Shown here: positions 62,514 through 64,000 of the stretch, piece after piece
Position numbering within the stretch: the stretch's first letter is position 1
Layout of the letters: every line of letters starts with the position of its first letter
Source of the DNA: Megalobrama amblycephala
Taxonomy: Eukaryota > Chordata > Actinopteri > Cypriniformes > Xenocyprididae
Length of the DNA: 64,000 nucleotides
Direction: 5' to 3'
Assembly (NCBI RefSeq): GCF_018812025.1
Contig: NC_063045.1
Coordinates: forward strand, 50,201,629-50,265,628
Notes under the pieces: model-generated
What the model was told of the DNA's origin: nothing
Seen by the model: the letters and a program-made list of their open reading frames with translations, nothing else
The model's database searches: none
Position numbers and translations under genes: made by a program

Positions 62514-63240
62514 TTTAAAGGGGACATATTCCCCTTTTCACAAGATGTAATATAAGTCTCTGATGTCCCCAGAATGCCTCTGTGAAGTTTCAGCTCAAAA
62601 TACCCCACAGATCATTTATTATAGCTTGTCAAATTTGCCCCTATGTGTGTGAGCAAAAACACGCCCTTTTTGTGTGTGTCCCTTTACATGCAAATAAGCT
62701 GCTGCTCCCGGCCTCCTTTCCAGAAGTGGGTGAAGCTTTAACAGCTCGTGCTTGAGATACCCAACAACAACAAAACTGCAGAATCTCACGCAGCGAAATT
62801 GTCAGTAGCGGTGTTCAGCCTTACATTGTTTGAACTGGAGTTGGACACTGACTGGACATTTCTGAATGTTTAGTGGATAATTTTATGTAGTTATTGTGGA
62901 GTTGATTCAACTCATCGACTAGCACAGGGTAGGCAACGTCGGTCCTAGAGAGCCGCTGTCCTGCAAAGTTTATCTCTAACCCTAATTAAACATGCCTGAA
63001 TAAGCTAATCAAGGTCATCAGGATTACTAAGACTATAGGCCGTTGAGTTTTTTTTTTTTTTTCAGGGTTGGAGCTAAACTCTGCAGTACAAGTGGTTCTA
63101 GGACTGACGTTGCCTACCCCTGGACTAGCATGTACCGTCATGTTAATCTTTTGTGTAAATCCAGTGTTGAATTGATCCCTGTTTGTGAAGCAGTACGGCG
63201 TAAAATGATTTGCACAAATATATAACACTTTACCGACTTA
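62514..63240. mobile_element. TTAA-type element fragment (ttaaaggggacatattcc end)
   Basis: Left end TTAAAGGGGACATATTCC with acaagatgtaatataagtctc, a sub-terminal block shared with 20696-20760. The right end is not resolved. Hosts the MITE at 62925. Confidence 0.55.
62925..63122. mobile_element. 198-bp MITE with CAGGGTAGGCAACGTCGGTC ends
   Basis: Inverted ends CAGGGTAGGCAACGTCGGTC and GACTGACGTTGCCTACCCCTG. Perfect 8-bp target duplication GACTAGCA at 62917-62924 and 63123-63130. Confidence 0.93.
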
Positions 63241-64000
63241 CTTTGGCACATTTCCTTCATAAATGAAATTCAACAACGGTGTCCTCAGTGGCTCAAATGC
63301 CGAGAGACTATGGAGACTCTTATGTTCGTTGGTACATCCAATAACAGAACATTTGTAATGTTTATTATTATTATTAATTTTTATTTATTTATTTATTTTA
63401 TTTTATTTTTGGCACAGACCTTGTATATCTCCAGCTGCTAAAGTGAGGAAACAGAAATAGTGGACTGCTGCGGCTCTCTCAGGGTGGTATCTATGCTAAT
63501 AAGCAGATCGTCACAAGTCATGAGTGGGCCTTCTGGAACCACTCATTTCGAGAGACTGTTTATGATTTATGGAAAAAGAAGTGGGTGGATTTTTACCATT
63601 ATAGGCTGTTTTTTTTTACACACACTGTGGACACATCTGTGTTCAAACACCTTATAAATGTGAATTTTATACGGATGTGTGTCACATCCGCATCATATGA
63701 GTCAGGTCTCAAAGTGACAGCAGCCTAATATACCTGCTGCAGACTGTGTCATTAATGTTCTTCAAAGAACAAAAGAAAAAGAGAAAATCACTCACTGGTC
63801 TTGATTGTATAACTTTAGTAGATTTAATAAGGATTAATCTGTATTTAATTTACATACTTGTCTTAATGTTTGAACTTTATTAGTTAGGATAATAGTTTTT
63901 GTTGTGGTGTAAAAATTGTTATTGGGAATTGGAAAAAACAATGGAAAGAATAACTTTTTTTTTTTTTTTTTTTTTGCAAGGGCCAGTGGAAAAAAAGTTT

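Larger units (their letters stand above)
59996..64000 (+). other. dlg2: dlg2 intron; no exon recognised
   Basis: Continues from the candidate MQEQK exon to the window end without reaching the shared KYRYQDE exon. It holds a GT/GA microsatellite (60958-61022), a LINE 3' tail, hAT and TTAA elements, and a poly-T run (63955-63977). 60000-60950 is otherwise unremarkable. Confidence 0.55.

Overview
The window looks like genomic DNA from a cyprinid-type ray-finned fish. There is no long open reading frame, it is AT-rich, it carries long microsatellites, and it is packed with short non-autonomous DNA transposons. Several of these carry terminal sequences I know as very common in zebrafish and carp genomes: the TTAAAGGGTTAGTTCACCC foldback family, the 'caaaagtttgg' family, and hAT-like TAGGGNTGNRAC families. 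Species cannot be fixed from the sequence alone.

The one gene I can support is dlg2 (PSD-93 / chapsyn-110, a membrane-associated guanylate kinase scaffold), on the + strand. Only its 5' alternative-start region is here. Two internal exons belong to the L27-type isoform: 17460-17617, which contains the DIQEFYEVTLL / NSQKSCEQK signature, and 22090-22155. Two alternative first exons encode palmitoylation-type N-termini: MDCLCIVTTK at 29974-30003 and MFFACYCALRSNVK at 52575-52616. A third, weaker candidate first exon, MQEQKVRSTE, lies at 59966-59995. Every one ends in phase 0 at a GT donor, so all could splice to one shared downstream exon, which lies beyond the window. The logic is a promoter and exon switch: the same PDZ/SH3/GK body gets an L27 oligomerisation head, one of two double-cysteine lipid-anchored heads, or perhaps a cysteine-free head. 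MDCLCIVTTK is the start I know from PSD-95 (DLG4), so finding it between dlg2-specific exons is the most interesting gene-level observation.

Layout: 1-17459 intron or upstream DNA full of transposons, including a four-level nested stack at 8078-11371. 17460-22155 holds the two L27-isoform exons. 22156-29580 is intron. 29580-30430 is the GC-richer leader of the PSD-95-like start, with several upstream ORFs. 30430-52250 is intron, with a locally rearranged 35.9-42.5 kb segment (inverted and direct duplications) and a 794-bp near-perfect foldback at 49094-49887. 52250-52616 is the alpha-type first exon. 52617-59580 is intron, with a hAT-in-hAT insertion at 58584-59495. 59580-59995 is the possible third first exon. 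59996-64000 is intron with more transposons and a LINE 3' tail.

I see no rRNA, tRNA, CRISPR or intact transposase gene. The rest is intronic and repetitive; the short ORFs there look like chance.
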